A stretch of 64,000 bases of DNA from Crotophaga sulcirostris (lineage: Eukaryota; Chordata; Aves; Cuculiformes; Crotophagidae): contig VYZB01000078.1 of NCBI GenBank assembly GCA_013397455.1, positions 611,248 to 675,247 on the forward strand, given 5' to 3'. A program made the position numbers and the translations under genes. Below the pieces are notes generated by a model that saw only the letters and a program-made list of their open reading frames with translations, was not told the origin of the DNA and ran no database searches. Numbering within the stretch: position 1 is the first letter of the stretch; every line of letters begins with the position of its first letter. Shown here piece after piece: positions 23,389-33,608 of this stretch.

Positions 23389-26300
23389 CTGCGGTTGCAG
23401 TCTTTGCTGACTTGGATGCTGTTGTATTTGCTGCATTCTTGGTATCCTTATCTTTCTCTTCCACTCGAGGTTTTACATCTGGAGTAGTGATATTTTTGGT
23501 TGCCTTCTCCACAGACTCCTTCTTTTTTGGAGAAGCAGTTTTGGAAATTTTGTCCAAAGATTCTTTTATAGCTGGTTTTGGTGAAGCCACTGGTTTTGAT
23601 TTTCCATCACTTTTTTTAACAGGAGAAGATGACTTGGTCTTAGTACCCTGCTTTTTTGTCTTTGTCTTTTCTTTGAGGTCCTTCTTCAAAGGTTTACCCA
23701 AATTCTGATCGATAGGCAGAGCCTCTGGATCAACCATGGAAACATCAGGGTGCCTAGGGGAAGGGCTGCGATCCTGCATTGGAACAGGTGGTGGGTCAAT
23801 GTGTTTGTACGTAATTGTCTTGTCTGTCGGAATGGTTTCTGATTCATCTTCTGAGTCAATGTTAGCATCTGCAGTGATGGAAGGACATTCCTCAGTCTCC
23901 GGGGGAACATCTGAATCAGTCTGAGATGGGGCAGACTCGCTCACGGATGTGGGAGGGGTTTCATCACACTGCCGCCCTTGCTGCTTCCCCCCAGAGGGTG
24001 GCTGGGCTCCCCCAGATTGAGTTAATGGCTTCTCCTGATCTTGAGACTGTTCTTCACTTGCAAACCACTCGAGGGGGTTTGGGTTGATAAATGAGGGTGA
24101 AAGTTCAGTTTTGGGATGTTTATATTCGCAAGAGGACACAAGGCATAAGTCAACATCTTGACGGGATTCTGCTAACGGTTTTCCTGGAGTGAAATGTGCA
24201 CTTGCATCATAGGAATAGCTAGTAGCTTCAGGTGACCTGCTGGCTCTCCCAGTTGTCTCAAATGAGTAATCTGTGGCTTCAGGCGAACTGGAGGCTTTTC
24301 CAGTTGTCTCATAAGAGTAAGCCATGGCCTCTGGTGACCTGGTGCTTCTCCCAGTTGTCTCGTAGCAGTAGCTAACGGTTTCTGGTGACTTAGTGGTTTT
24401 CCCTGTTGTCTCATAGGAGTAATCTATGGTATCAGGTGATCTGGTAGCTTTTCCAGTTGTCTCGTAGGAATAATCTGTGGTCTCGAGTGATTTGGTGGTT
24501 TTCCCAATTATCTCATAGGAATAATCTGTGGTCTCAGGTGATTTGGGGGTTTTCCCCATTATCTCATAGGAATAATCTGTTTCCTCGGGTGACCTAGTGG
24601 TCTTCCCCGTTGTCTCATAGGAATAATCTGTGGCCTCAGGTGACCTGCTGTTTTTTCCAGTCGTCTCATAGGAATAATCCTCGACCCCTGGTGACCTGGT
24701 GGTTTTCCTTGACATCTCGTAAGAATAATCTATGGCCTCAGATGGCTTCATATTTTTTGCAATTTTCTCGTAGGAATAATCTGAGGGCTCAGGTGACCTA
24801 GTAGTCTTCCCAGTTGTCTCACAGGAATAATCTGTGGCCTGAGGTGATCTAGTAGATTTTCCAACTGTCTCATAGGAGTAGCTAACATCATCTGGTGACC
24901 TAGTAGTTTTCTCTGCGGCCTCGTAAGAATAACCAAGTTCTTCTGGTGACCTGCTACCTTTCTCTGAATCTTCTTTTTCTGGGCTGAGTAAGGGTTCTGG
25001 ACTGTGCTTTCTTAAGGGTTCCTGGTATCCAAATGCTTTGATAGAGGACCTTTCCAGTGACAGTGAAGGTATGTGACCAGCTGACACTGCTTCTGTGACT
25101 GCAGGAGGTGAATCTGGAAAACTAGGAGAGTACAGAGGAGAAGATTCTCTTGGAGTTAATGGAGATAGGTCAGACTTTGGTGACAGCTTTTCTCCTAGAC
25201 TTTGCACCTTTTCTGAGGTAAAAGAAGAATGTAGTGACATTTCTCTGGGTGGAACAGCACCTGAAAAAGCTTCCTCTGGCAGTGGTGAAGTTACCTGGGA
25301 AGGTGTATGAGCTGATGAAGTTGAGGATGAAGCTTCAATTTGAGAAACTGAAATAATTTCTGAAATATCTTTCTCCTGAGAGTAAGATGACTGCTCCACA
25401 GGGGAAATCTTCCGTGCAAAAGTAGGCTCTTGTATATCTGAAGGGCTATAATCTACTTCTGTTGGTCCATTTTCAGATATATGGTGTATACTAGTGCCTA
25501 CAGCAGGGTATTCTGGAGATTGCCTACTAAAGTCCATTGCTAAAGACTGCTCAGGAGACTCCTGACCAAATTCTACAGACATAGTTGACTGCTCAGGAGA
25601 TCTGTGATCATGCACTGGAGTTCTTGATTTTGCAGTTTTTGGTGAGAAATCTGGTGGAGAAATTGACATGGGCCTTGGGCACTCTTCCTTAGATGGAGAC
25701 ATTTCTGTCTCTTGAAAAGTAGTTGGTGTTTGTACAACTGACACAGAAAGGGAATCGTCAACTTCAGTAGAGTGGGGAGATCCAACCTCAGCATGCAAAG
25801 AAGGAGATACATCATCAGTAGTTGGTTCCGGAAAAGAGCTAGTAGCAACAGAAGCTGTAGAGACAGAAGCTACTCCTTCTATGTGGGAATAGGTGTCTTC
25901 TGCTACAACCTCATCAACAGGAGTTGCAGACTTGTCAGAAACAGTGCCTTCAGAAATTGACATTTTGGTATCTTCTTTTAAAGAACCAATCTGACTGATA
26001 TCTATTTGAGTAGGAGAGAGATCACCTCCTAACTTCCGCTCATCCAACACCAGTGAAGACTGGGAGCTGCTAGGTTCTGTATCCTCCATTTTCCTTTCTA
26101 GGCTGAAGCTTTCCTTAATTACCATAAACTCCATGCTTTTTTCATCTTGTTTTTCTTGTAGAAGGCCCACAGAGCTGGCTTCAGAAGATGGGCTCATCTG
26201 AACAGGTGATTTTTCTTTTTCAGGTTTCTTCTCAGAATGACTTTCATAATCTCTGGTGGGAGACCTTAAATCAGCACTCAAAAATGTATCATAAGTGGTC

Positions 26301-29300
26301 TCTGAACCTATCAGTGGTGGACTCCGTAGAGGTGAGAGGACCTTTTCGATAGGAGATTCTGAATCTGGCACAGGCTCATCCATAGGGCTTACTCTGGATT
26401 TTTCAGACTCATCTTTGACTTCACTGAATTCAAAGCTAACAGGAGCTTCTGTTGACTTCTCACTGGTTTCGGAGGGAAGCTGACTGGACTTTTCATCAGT
26501 GGGAGACTGATAATAAGGTGTGTGGCCAGCACTACCAGCAGCAGACTGTGAGGGAGATGCTACTTCTAATGTTTTATCTTCAGGGCTTGCACAGTGCTCT
26601 TCAGCAACTTCTTGATGTACATCAGGCAATGTAGCAACGGGGACAGGCTCAGATGAGACCTTGATCTCATTGGGAGTGAGTGAAAAGTTGACACTACGTT
26701 CACTCAGTGGTGTTTTGGCAACAGGTGATGGAGGGGACAAACTTTCAGCTGGACTCTTGGCTGGACTACGTTTTTCACCAACATCCTCTTGATAGGGTTC
26801 TTTGATTTCAAATTTAGCAGTGCCATGGATTTCACTTTCTTTTAGACGGTATGCATCTTGGAACACAGATTTGCAGAATTTGTCTTCCTCTAATGAAGAA
26901 GGTGGTGAGATGGTGGAAGCTGAGGCATTATAGTCTTTACCTTCTGTGGCCTCTGTTTTGGATCCTTCAGATAACCCATTAAAAGCATCTGGAAGTGGAG
27001 AAAGTTTAGGTCTGCCAAACTCTTGAGAGTACAGAGATGTCTCATACTTGGTAATGTTCACATACTCCTGAGAGGGTGACTCACTTTCCTCATTGTTAGT
27101 TTCATCGCTCATGACATCCCGGGGTGTCGACATCTCATCCATTGGAGTTGGTTCACTGGATATTTCAATGGTAGACTGTGTGTAACCTGAAGTAGCAGTG
27201 AATTCCTCAGGCTGATCTTCTCTGTTTTCTTCATCAGAAACAGTGGCTTCACTTTCTGAGCCACCAGGTAATGTCTCATCCTGGATAGAAGAAACAGGTT
27301 CAACTGCTGGCTCTGAGCGTTTTGTTGGTGTAATAATGAGTAGGCCATATTTATCTTCAACTTCACCAGCCTCTGTGGCTTTGTCTACCACAGCCATCAC
27401 ATAATCTTCTTCAGCTTCTATTTTTTCAGTTTCCTCTTCGTCTCTGATGTCTTCTGCTTTGTCTTCCTCCTCTTCTTCAGTCTCTTCAGTTTCTGCCTTT
27501 TCTATTGCATCTTCTCTGTCTTCCTCAGCCCGTTCATCTGATGCCTCATAATCTGCCTTTTCAATATACTTTTCATCTTTAATGTTAGCATCTTCTTCAG
27601 CCATTATTTCTTCTGATCTCGCTTCAATTTTTCTTGCTTCCTCCATATATGGTTTTGTGGTGTCTAGTGGTGTCTTTTCTTCTTCATCTTCACCTCGTTC
27701 TTCAGCTTCTTCTGTCTCTGCCTTTTCTTCATAATCTCCTGCTTCGGATGACTCTTCCAAGCCAGTTCCCTCATCTTCAAACTTTTCATTGTCATCAACT
27801 CTGTGCTTTTCTACAGGTTCCAGTTCTTCGGGTGTCTGTTCACACTCACCCTCAGCCTCTGTGGTAGTTATGCCTTCATCAGAGGACTCAGCAGGTCCTT
27901 CATTATCTAATTTTTCTTTTTGTACTTCAAAGGCCTCTTTTTGTACTGTGCCGGTGAGTTTCAGTTCATCCTCTATAAGTGCAACTTTTCTTTCTTTTAT
28001 TATTTCTACTTCTTCAGCTTTTAATTCCTCGAAGTCTTTTGTTAAATCCTCTGGTGAAGACATAAGGGATCTCTCTGCTTCAAGTTCCTTTCCACTTGCT
28101 GCAAATTCTGCAGCTGCTACAGTTGTGGCAGCAACTCCAACTGCTGCAAGGGCAGCTTGTGCTCCACTGACTTTGATCTCCTTCTTCACAGTCTTAACTT
28201 TTCCTTTTTCCTTTGGCTTTCCAGCAGGTGTTGCTTCTTTTTTAGCAGGTTCCTCCTTCTTTTGTGGTTTAGGCTTTGCCGCTGGCTTTTTGGCTTCAGT
28301 CAAAGGAGTGGCTGTCTTCTTTGTTTCTTTAGGAGTCTTTTTGATGTCCTTTTTGGTTTCTTTCTCTTCTTTTTTAATTTCCTTCTTCTCTTCTTTTTTA
28401 GCTTCCTTTTTAGCTTCCTTTGGTGGAGCCTCTTTCTTTACTTCCTTCTTAGTTTCCTTCTTCTCTTCCTTTTTAACTTCTTTTTTCACTTCTTTCTTGA
28501 TTTCTTCCTTTTTGGGTTTTTCCTCTTTTTTGATGGATGTTTTCTCCTCTTTTTTAGAAACATCTTTCTTTGTTTTTTCTTTTTCCTCTTTCTTTTCTTC
28601 AGGTTTTGCTTTGGCTTCCTTTTTCACTGGCTTCTCCTTTGATACTTTTGGTTTTACATCTGTACCTTGTTTTTCAGGAGTTTCAGATTTTGCTAATTGT
28701 TCTTCTTTACTTGTTATGTCTTTTTCCATCACTGTAGGTTTGGTCTCCACTTTTGCTGGTTTCTCTTTTTTAATTGGAACCTTTTCTTTGCTTTCCAACT
28801 TCTGAGGCTTTTCTGGTGCTGGACTAGGCTTTGCAGTCTCCAGTGTTTCTTCTTTAGATTCTTTTCTGACAGGCTTGCTTGGTGGTGTCTTTGCAGCAGG
28901 CTTGAGATTCTCCTTGCTGTCAGTTCGTTGTTTCAACTTTGCTTGTTTCACAGCCGGACTGGCAATGTTCCCAGTTAGGTCTTTTTGTGTAACCATTGGT
29001 TGTTTAAGGAAGTCTAAGTGTTTCAGTTTTTCTAGTCCTTCTAGAATATTATATTGGGTGCTGTTCCCAGGGAACAGAACACGGATAATTTTTTCTGCAG
29101 GATTAGCCGGATGCCACACGATCAGGGATGAGACAGAGGTGAAGTAGGATACTGGAATGTCTAGTTCTTGGCCATTTGGTAGCAGGAATTCAGCTTTATC
29201 TTTGTTAGTACCACTCCACTGCTGCATAAAATATTGCATCTCTTTGCTATTTTTGACAGGATTAAGCACATACATCTCGAGCTTGCCAACTCCCATTTTC

Positions 29301-30028
29301 TGAAATAAAATGATGGGGTCAATGGTATTTCCTGCATTTCTGTAAAGAGGTTCTGGTTTCATAGACAATTTATTTAAATACTGGAGAGTAAAACAAGCTT
29401 CTTCTACACTCCTTTTTACTCTAAAGCTAGGATCCAGGTTCTTCAGGTTCTCAGGTACATTAAGAAATACAACTCCTAAATCAGGCGAGATCAGATTTTT
29501 CATCCAGTCACTGTTGGTAGTAGACCCTTGGGACTGTTCCTCTTCCAGTTCAGCTATCTTTCGCTGAAGCATGCTGTTGATTCCTGGCAGGTTGTCATCT
29601 CCAATGTGAGTGAGCAGGATGGAATCTACCCTGTCCAAGTGCCGGATAAGTTTCCAAAAGCAAGATTTTCTTTCAGATCCTCCATTGATAAGCATGTTGA
29701 ATCCATTCACTGCAAACAATGCAGAATCCCCTCTTCCCCCTGGGAAAATATAACAGCAAGGTTTGGAGAGCTTCAAGAAGCCTCCTGAGGTTGGTGGTTC
29801 CAAAATGTCAAAAGGTGATGGCACTTCTACTGATTCTGACAGATATTCAGTGAATTCAGAGAGTCCTTCCATTTCAGGCAATATGGAAGCTGAGTTGAGT
29901 TTAATGTTAATAAAGTCTTGAAGGTTGTGTCTGTCAAGGTTGGAATTTTTCCAGTCCCCTTCCTCAGGGCAGAAAAGAGTTAGGCTGGCTTTGTTGGCAG
30001 GGTGTGTGGTGCTCAATAATTCACCAAT
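23389..30028 (-). CDS. MAP1B: MAP1B exon 5, giant central exon
   Basis: A single uninterrupted 6,640-nt exon (2,213 codons plus one base) encodes most of MAP1B, the microtubule-stabilising protein of growing axons. It follows TATAATCCTAG and starts [13 protein letters not shown]. Approximate exon residues, in order: 1-350, the rest of the conserved globular head ([23 protein letters not shown]1 heads resemble a metallo-beta-lactamase fold); 367-617, a Lys/Glu-rich microtubule-binding stretch (KKEE/KKEV repeats); an Ala-rich patch; 657-897, very acidic; then a long Ser/Pro-rich region with many SP sites for proline-directed kinases; 1700-1937, the 17-residue repeats; then [20 protein letters not shown]; and from about 2080, the basic start of light chain LC1. 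The frame is fully open, and length and order fit a functional gene. The long antisense frames here are shadows of its biased codons. Confidence 0.97.
24218..24931 (-). repeat. MAP1B: 14 tandem 51-bp units encoding 17-residue MAP1B/neuraxin repeats
   Basis: Fourteen consecutive units of exactly 51 bp follow the protein pattern [17 protein letters not shown] with variations. A degenerate fifteenth unit ([11 protein letters not shown]) follows at 24187-24217. These are the neuraxin/MAP1B repeats of the family. Each unit has a Tyr pair, a basic TTGK segment and an SP site. There are no length changes between units. Those in the C-terminal two thirds are more alike than those at the N-terminal end, and I count more regular copies than I recall in mammals. 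Confidence 0.92.
27340..28060 (-). other. MAP1B: Acidic segment of MAP1B
   Basis: A coding stretch rich in Glu and Asp (for example [13 protein letters not shown]) follows the Ala-rich patch. It contains conserved blocks such as [14 protein letters not shown] and [12 protein letters not shown]. Its length differs from the mammalian protein I remember, so this linker is probably variable. Confidence 0.8.
28180..28930 (-). other. MAP1B: Lys/Glu-rich microtubule-binding segment of MAP1B
   Basis: This low-complexity coding stretch within exon 5 is dominated by AAG/AAA and GAG/GAA codons and gives repeated KKEE, KKEV and KKEI motifs. In the MAP1B family such motifs form the heavy-chain microtubule-binding domain. 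The limits are set by eye at the change in composition. Confidence 0.85.
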
Positions 30029-31921
30029 CTAGGATTATAAAACAAAAACACAAGTAGATGCATGAAAATTCATTTCTTAATTACAATTACTGTCAGAACA
30101 TAGTATTTCCTGATAAGATAGATAAAACCTTTTCCATTCACTTCTGCATTGGTAAGAGTCCATCCTAGAAGCTACAGGAATCTGTTACCACAACTAGTTT
30201 ACCACCGTATTTTTTAAAAATACAAAGGACCTTATTCCTGATCCCTATTGCCAAAAGGCTGACAGCACCCCAGGGTTCTCCCTTCCCTCCTCCAGCTGTT
30301 ACAGGAGGATGGTACAAGCTTTTCCGTTGAGATGATATGAGGTCTATGAGACTAATGCTTCCAGAGGTGCCACTATCGCTACCATTGGCTCATGAGTCTC
30401 CCTGCTACCCCAGTCCATCCAAAAGAGCCACCCAAATACCTAAAGGGTAAACCACATCCTCTTAACAAGCAGAGAGTAATTGCAATCCAGAGAAGTTCAG
30501 GATCCTCCCACCTTCACCCCTTCTCTCATGGAATACAATCCACACACCGTTGTTAACTGCAGGTTGGCTAGTACCAAAACCAACTGCTGAAATAAAGACA
30601 CATAAAACAAGAAATTCTGTGCCATAGTAGGAAGAACTGCTGTTCTGTTTCAGTCTGAACTAAGAATCAATATTTGATCGTCCCAGATTAGTAGGCAAAC
30701 AAACATGAAAAGCATTAAATATTTTATACTTTCTCCCATTTTCACAGATACTTTCATTCGACTTTTTTTTTTCTGACAATTAGGTTAAATATAGCCTACT
30801 TCTGTTCTATTTGTTCTTAACAAAGAAACAACCAAATTACGTAAACTTCTTTAAAGTAATTCAGACATAAAATATCAGTTCAAAATATGCTAGCACAGCA
30901 TCATGCAAAATACCACAGGTTTCTTTGCAGATGTTCAATTGTCAGTACAAGCTGTAAGAAGAGTTTTCATAAAGATGACATAGATTATACTATAGCTGAA
31001 TAATTTGAAAGTCTTGGACCACAAGCTGAATCAGCAGAAGAAATGAATATATAAAAATGAATACATAAAATTAATGATGTTCAATTGCAGTAGGTTTCTT
31101 TGGCCTTCTGTGTGCATATGTTTTACTCCCTTTCTTTGTGCTAGGTGATTTCATTTTAGCATTTACCAAAAATAAAACTTAACAAAGATGCATTGGCTGT
31201 TATCCAAACAAAAATAATCCAAGCAATACCTAAATAAAGCAGAAAATAAATATTTTCTATCTTCCTTTGTCAGCCTACTTAGTATCTGAACCATTTTACA
31301 GGACTATAAATAAATATCACCATATGTCAGATATAGCTTTGTCTGAAAAGGAACAAAGAAAAAAACAAAGCAAAATGAAATAAAAGGGAAAATGTCTGGA
31401 AAGGATGAAAGATAAGGAGAACAGGAGAACCATTTTTCTTGTTTATTGCAGAAATAAGGAAAGAGCGGTAGCACAGCCCACAGCTCTGAAATGAATTTAG
31501 GATCCCAAGTGTACTCCTTATGATGTGTCTCTGGTCAGGGTTGAAAACATGTTATTAGGGAGAGACAAAAGCAGTGAAAGATCACTTCCTCTGGATAGAT
31601 AAATACAAGTCTGTTGCACACATATGGAGATAAATTAAGTACAGACTGTTTCTCATGTAGGGTCTAGACTGACTAGATTCAAAAAATCATATAGTAAAAC
31701 ACTGGGCTAATTAATATATACTTTTAGTCATTGCCTGCAGGGAATTCTGCAGGCTAGAGATGGATTTCTGGATCAGACTTCATTAGAGTATCTCCCACAG
31801 TGTATTTGCTTATTTGTAAGCACATCCCATAACCATGGTTCAGGTTTGGACCAGTAAAATGAAACTGGCGAGAGGTCAGAAACAACAACTCTACACAGTA
31901 CTCATCAAACCTTAGACGTTT

Positions 31922-32030
31922 ATAGAATCATAGACTTTTTTAGGTTTCAAAAGACCCTTAAGACCATCACATCCAACTGTAAACCTATCACTGCCAAGTT
32001 CACCAGGGTCAGGACAGCACAGGAATTCTT
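31922..32030 (-). mobile_element. CR1 LINE 3'-tail fragment, minus strand
   Basis: The plus strand reads TATAGAATCATAGAC followed by a diverged TTTAGGTTTCAAAAGACC and ATCCAACTGTAAACCTATC, the reverse complement of the CR1 3' UTR. It is about 110 bp, clearly diverged and 5'-truncated. The inner boundary is approximate. Confidence 0.75.
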
Positions 32031-32549
32031 TCTAATCACCAGTTAGAAAACCACTAGCCACTTTTTTTTCTAGCTTTTTTTTCTAACCTTTTTTCTAATT
32101 TGTGACTACCTAAAAATTTGCTGGTAATCAGACCCTTCAAAAAAATGTCATATATACTACAGTATGGCAAATGCAATATTTCTTTGCTCTTGCGAAAACT
32201 TGTAGAAGTAGTGAGAGCCCAAGGCTTCAGAAATAATAAGCTGCAAGCCAACTCTTTCAAAGACCCATGCCAGCTGGCTGGTAAGCCTGCCATCAGCCAC
32301 AGAGACCAGCCAAGTGAACTTTACTCATGGAGTATGCCCTATACGCCCGTCTCTGCGGCAAACCCTTGGTGGCTGTAACTCGTGTCCAACCACCACCCCC
32401 CTACTTTACATCCAACAATTTCACTTCACAACAGTAACAGCAGGATTTGCCCCGAGTTCTGTATGTAGTCCTAAAGTAATTATGTGTCACTAATTAGCCA
32501 GAGATGCAAGGAGCTCAGATTTGCAATTTCATAGAAAAGTAACTCTGCA

Positions 32550-32617
32550 AACTGCCATTCCTGCTCTCTGAAACAATCGTGATGCCTAAAACTGTTTCGG
32601 AGAGCAGGAATCCAGTT
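32550..32617. ncRNA. Long hairpin, candidate miRNA-like precursor (unproven)
   Basis: Arms at 32557-32575 and 32593-32611 pair over 19 positions without interruption around a 17-nt loop. After a 2-by-1 internal loop, 5 more pairs form (32550-32554 with 32613-32617). As plus-strand RNA, position 32569 with 32599 is a G-U pair. On the minus (MAP1B sense) strand it would be an A-C mismatch, so the fold is better antisense to MAP1B. The size, 68 nt with 24 pairs, is at the small end for an animal pre-miRNA. I recognise no known family. Confidence 0.35.
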
Positions 32618-33467
32618 CTTTCCCCAACCCTATAACCATATGCTGAACAAAGAGGCTTTGAGAACATGATCAAATGGTTATGATTAGGTCACACTGGAGC
32701 TTATGCAAACATTGTTTTTTCAGTGCTGAACTTTCAAATGCTAGTCCACTGGCATGCTCCTAATTAGTTTTAGAAACTAAACTCCTAGGGACGCAGTCAT
32801 ATAGTTTATTTGAATATATACTTTACACAGCAGCCAAATTAAGTGTGACAGCTTTACTATGAGTTCCTACTCTATGGGAGCTTTCAGACACAGTACATTA
32901 AGCAAGACAGTAAAATAACAAGTCATGAAACAACTTGCATTAAATAGTGGTATACATCGTACTTACCTTTTTGGTACATAAAAATCACAAGATTTACAGA
33001 TGTCACTGGACAAATTTTAAACACTACTATGAAGAAGCCAAGAAGGTAGGTGGTGCAAAAATCTACAGCTATTCCAACAGACAGCTTCTGTCTTATTTAA
33101 TGTCACCTATTACTTAGCAGCCACCAGGCAAGACCTTGGTGTCAAGATCAATTTGACTGCTTTATATGTGCACCTTAGATAAACAACGTGTATATTTTAA
33201 AGACAGCCCTATCTCCTTCCATTGTCAAAAAGTTCCTTGATCTTCTGTTTCTGGAAGTTACAATTTCATTGCCCAAATTAAAATTTAATTCTTTTGTTAA
33301 GTAATTTACCTAAAATGTAAAGAAAATTAAATAAACGTTTTGAAAGAAAGTCTATGATGAAGAGTAACGAGCCAGTGCTAATTCAAACAATACAGAGGGC
33401 CATTGCTCATCTTCTAGAAACCTCTGCCATCAAAGGCAATATATTGAAGACACTTTTATGAACACAC

Positions 33468-33608
33468 CTCTTGATCTGTGAAGATCTCAATGAAGTTCTG
33501 GAAGGAGAAGGATCCTGACTGAAGAATGAGTTCTCCTGTGTTTTCAAAGCACTGTCCAGTCAGTACAAGGAGCTTGTGTCTTGCAGCATCAGTGATCATT
33601 AAGCGCAC
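33468..33608 (-). CDS. MAP1B: MAP1B exon 4
   Basis: A 141-nt exon of 47 codons, phase 0 at both ends. The translation starts VRLMITDAARHKLLVLTGQC and ends FQNFIEIFTDQE, then continues as IGELL in exon 5. It is nearly identical to mammalian MAP1B as I remember it. It belongs to the N-terminal globular domain. The acceptor on the minus strand is CCTTCCCCCTAG and the donor is GAG/GTGTGT. The methionine at 33597-33599 corresponds to Met127 of the mammalian protein, the reported start of N-terminally shortened isoforms. This exon is too short to stand out in an open-frame search. Confidence 0.95.

Larger units (their letters stand above)
30029..33467 (-). other. MAP1B: MAP1B intron 4 (3,439 bp)
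   Basis: A GT-AG intron with GTGTGT donor. It contains a CR1 tail fragment (31922-32030) and a long hairpin (32550-32617), listed separately. Between 32054 and 32100 the plus strand is T-rich with repeated CTAA/CTAG interruptions. No other exon was recognised. Confidence 0.88.

Noticed and set aside
27789..28805. A 338-codon open frame on the plus strand opposite MAP1B exon 5, with a second 161-codon frame at 28157-28642
   Set aside because: They are antisense shadows of the Lys/Glu- and Glu-rich MAP1B coding sequence, whose complement lacks stop codons and reads as Ser/Phe/Leu-rich low complexity. No family similarity or splice context.
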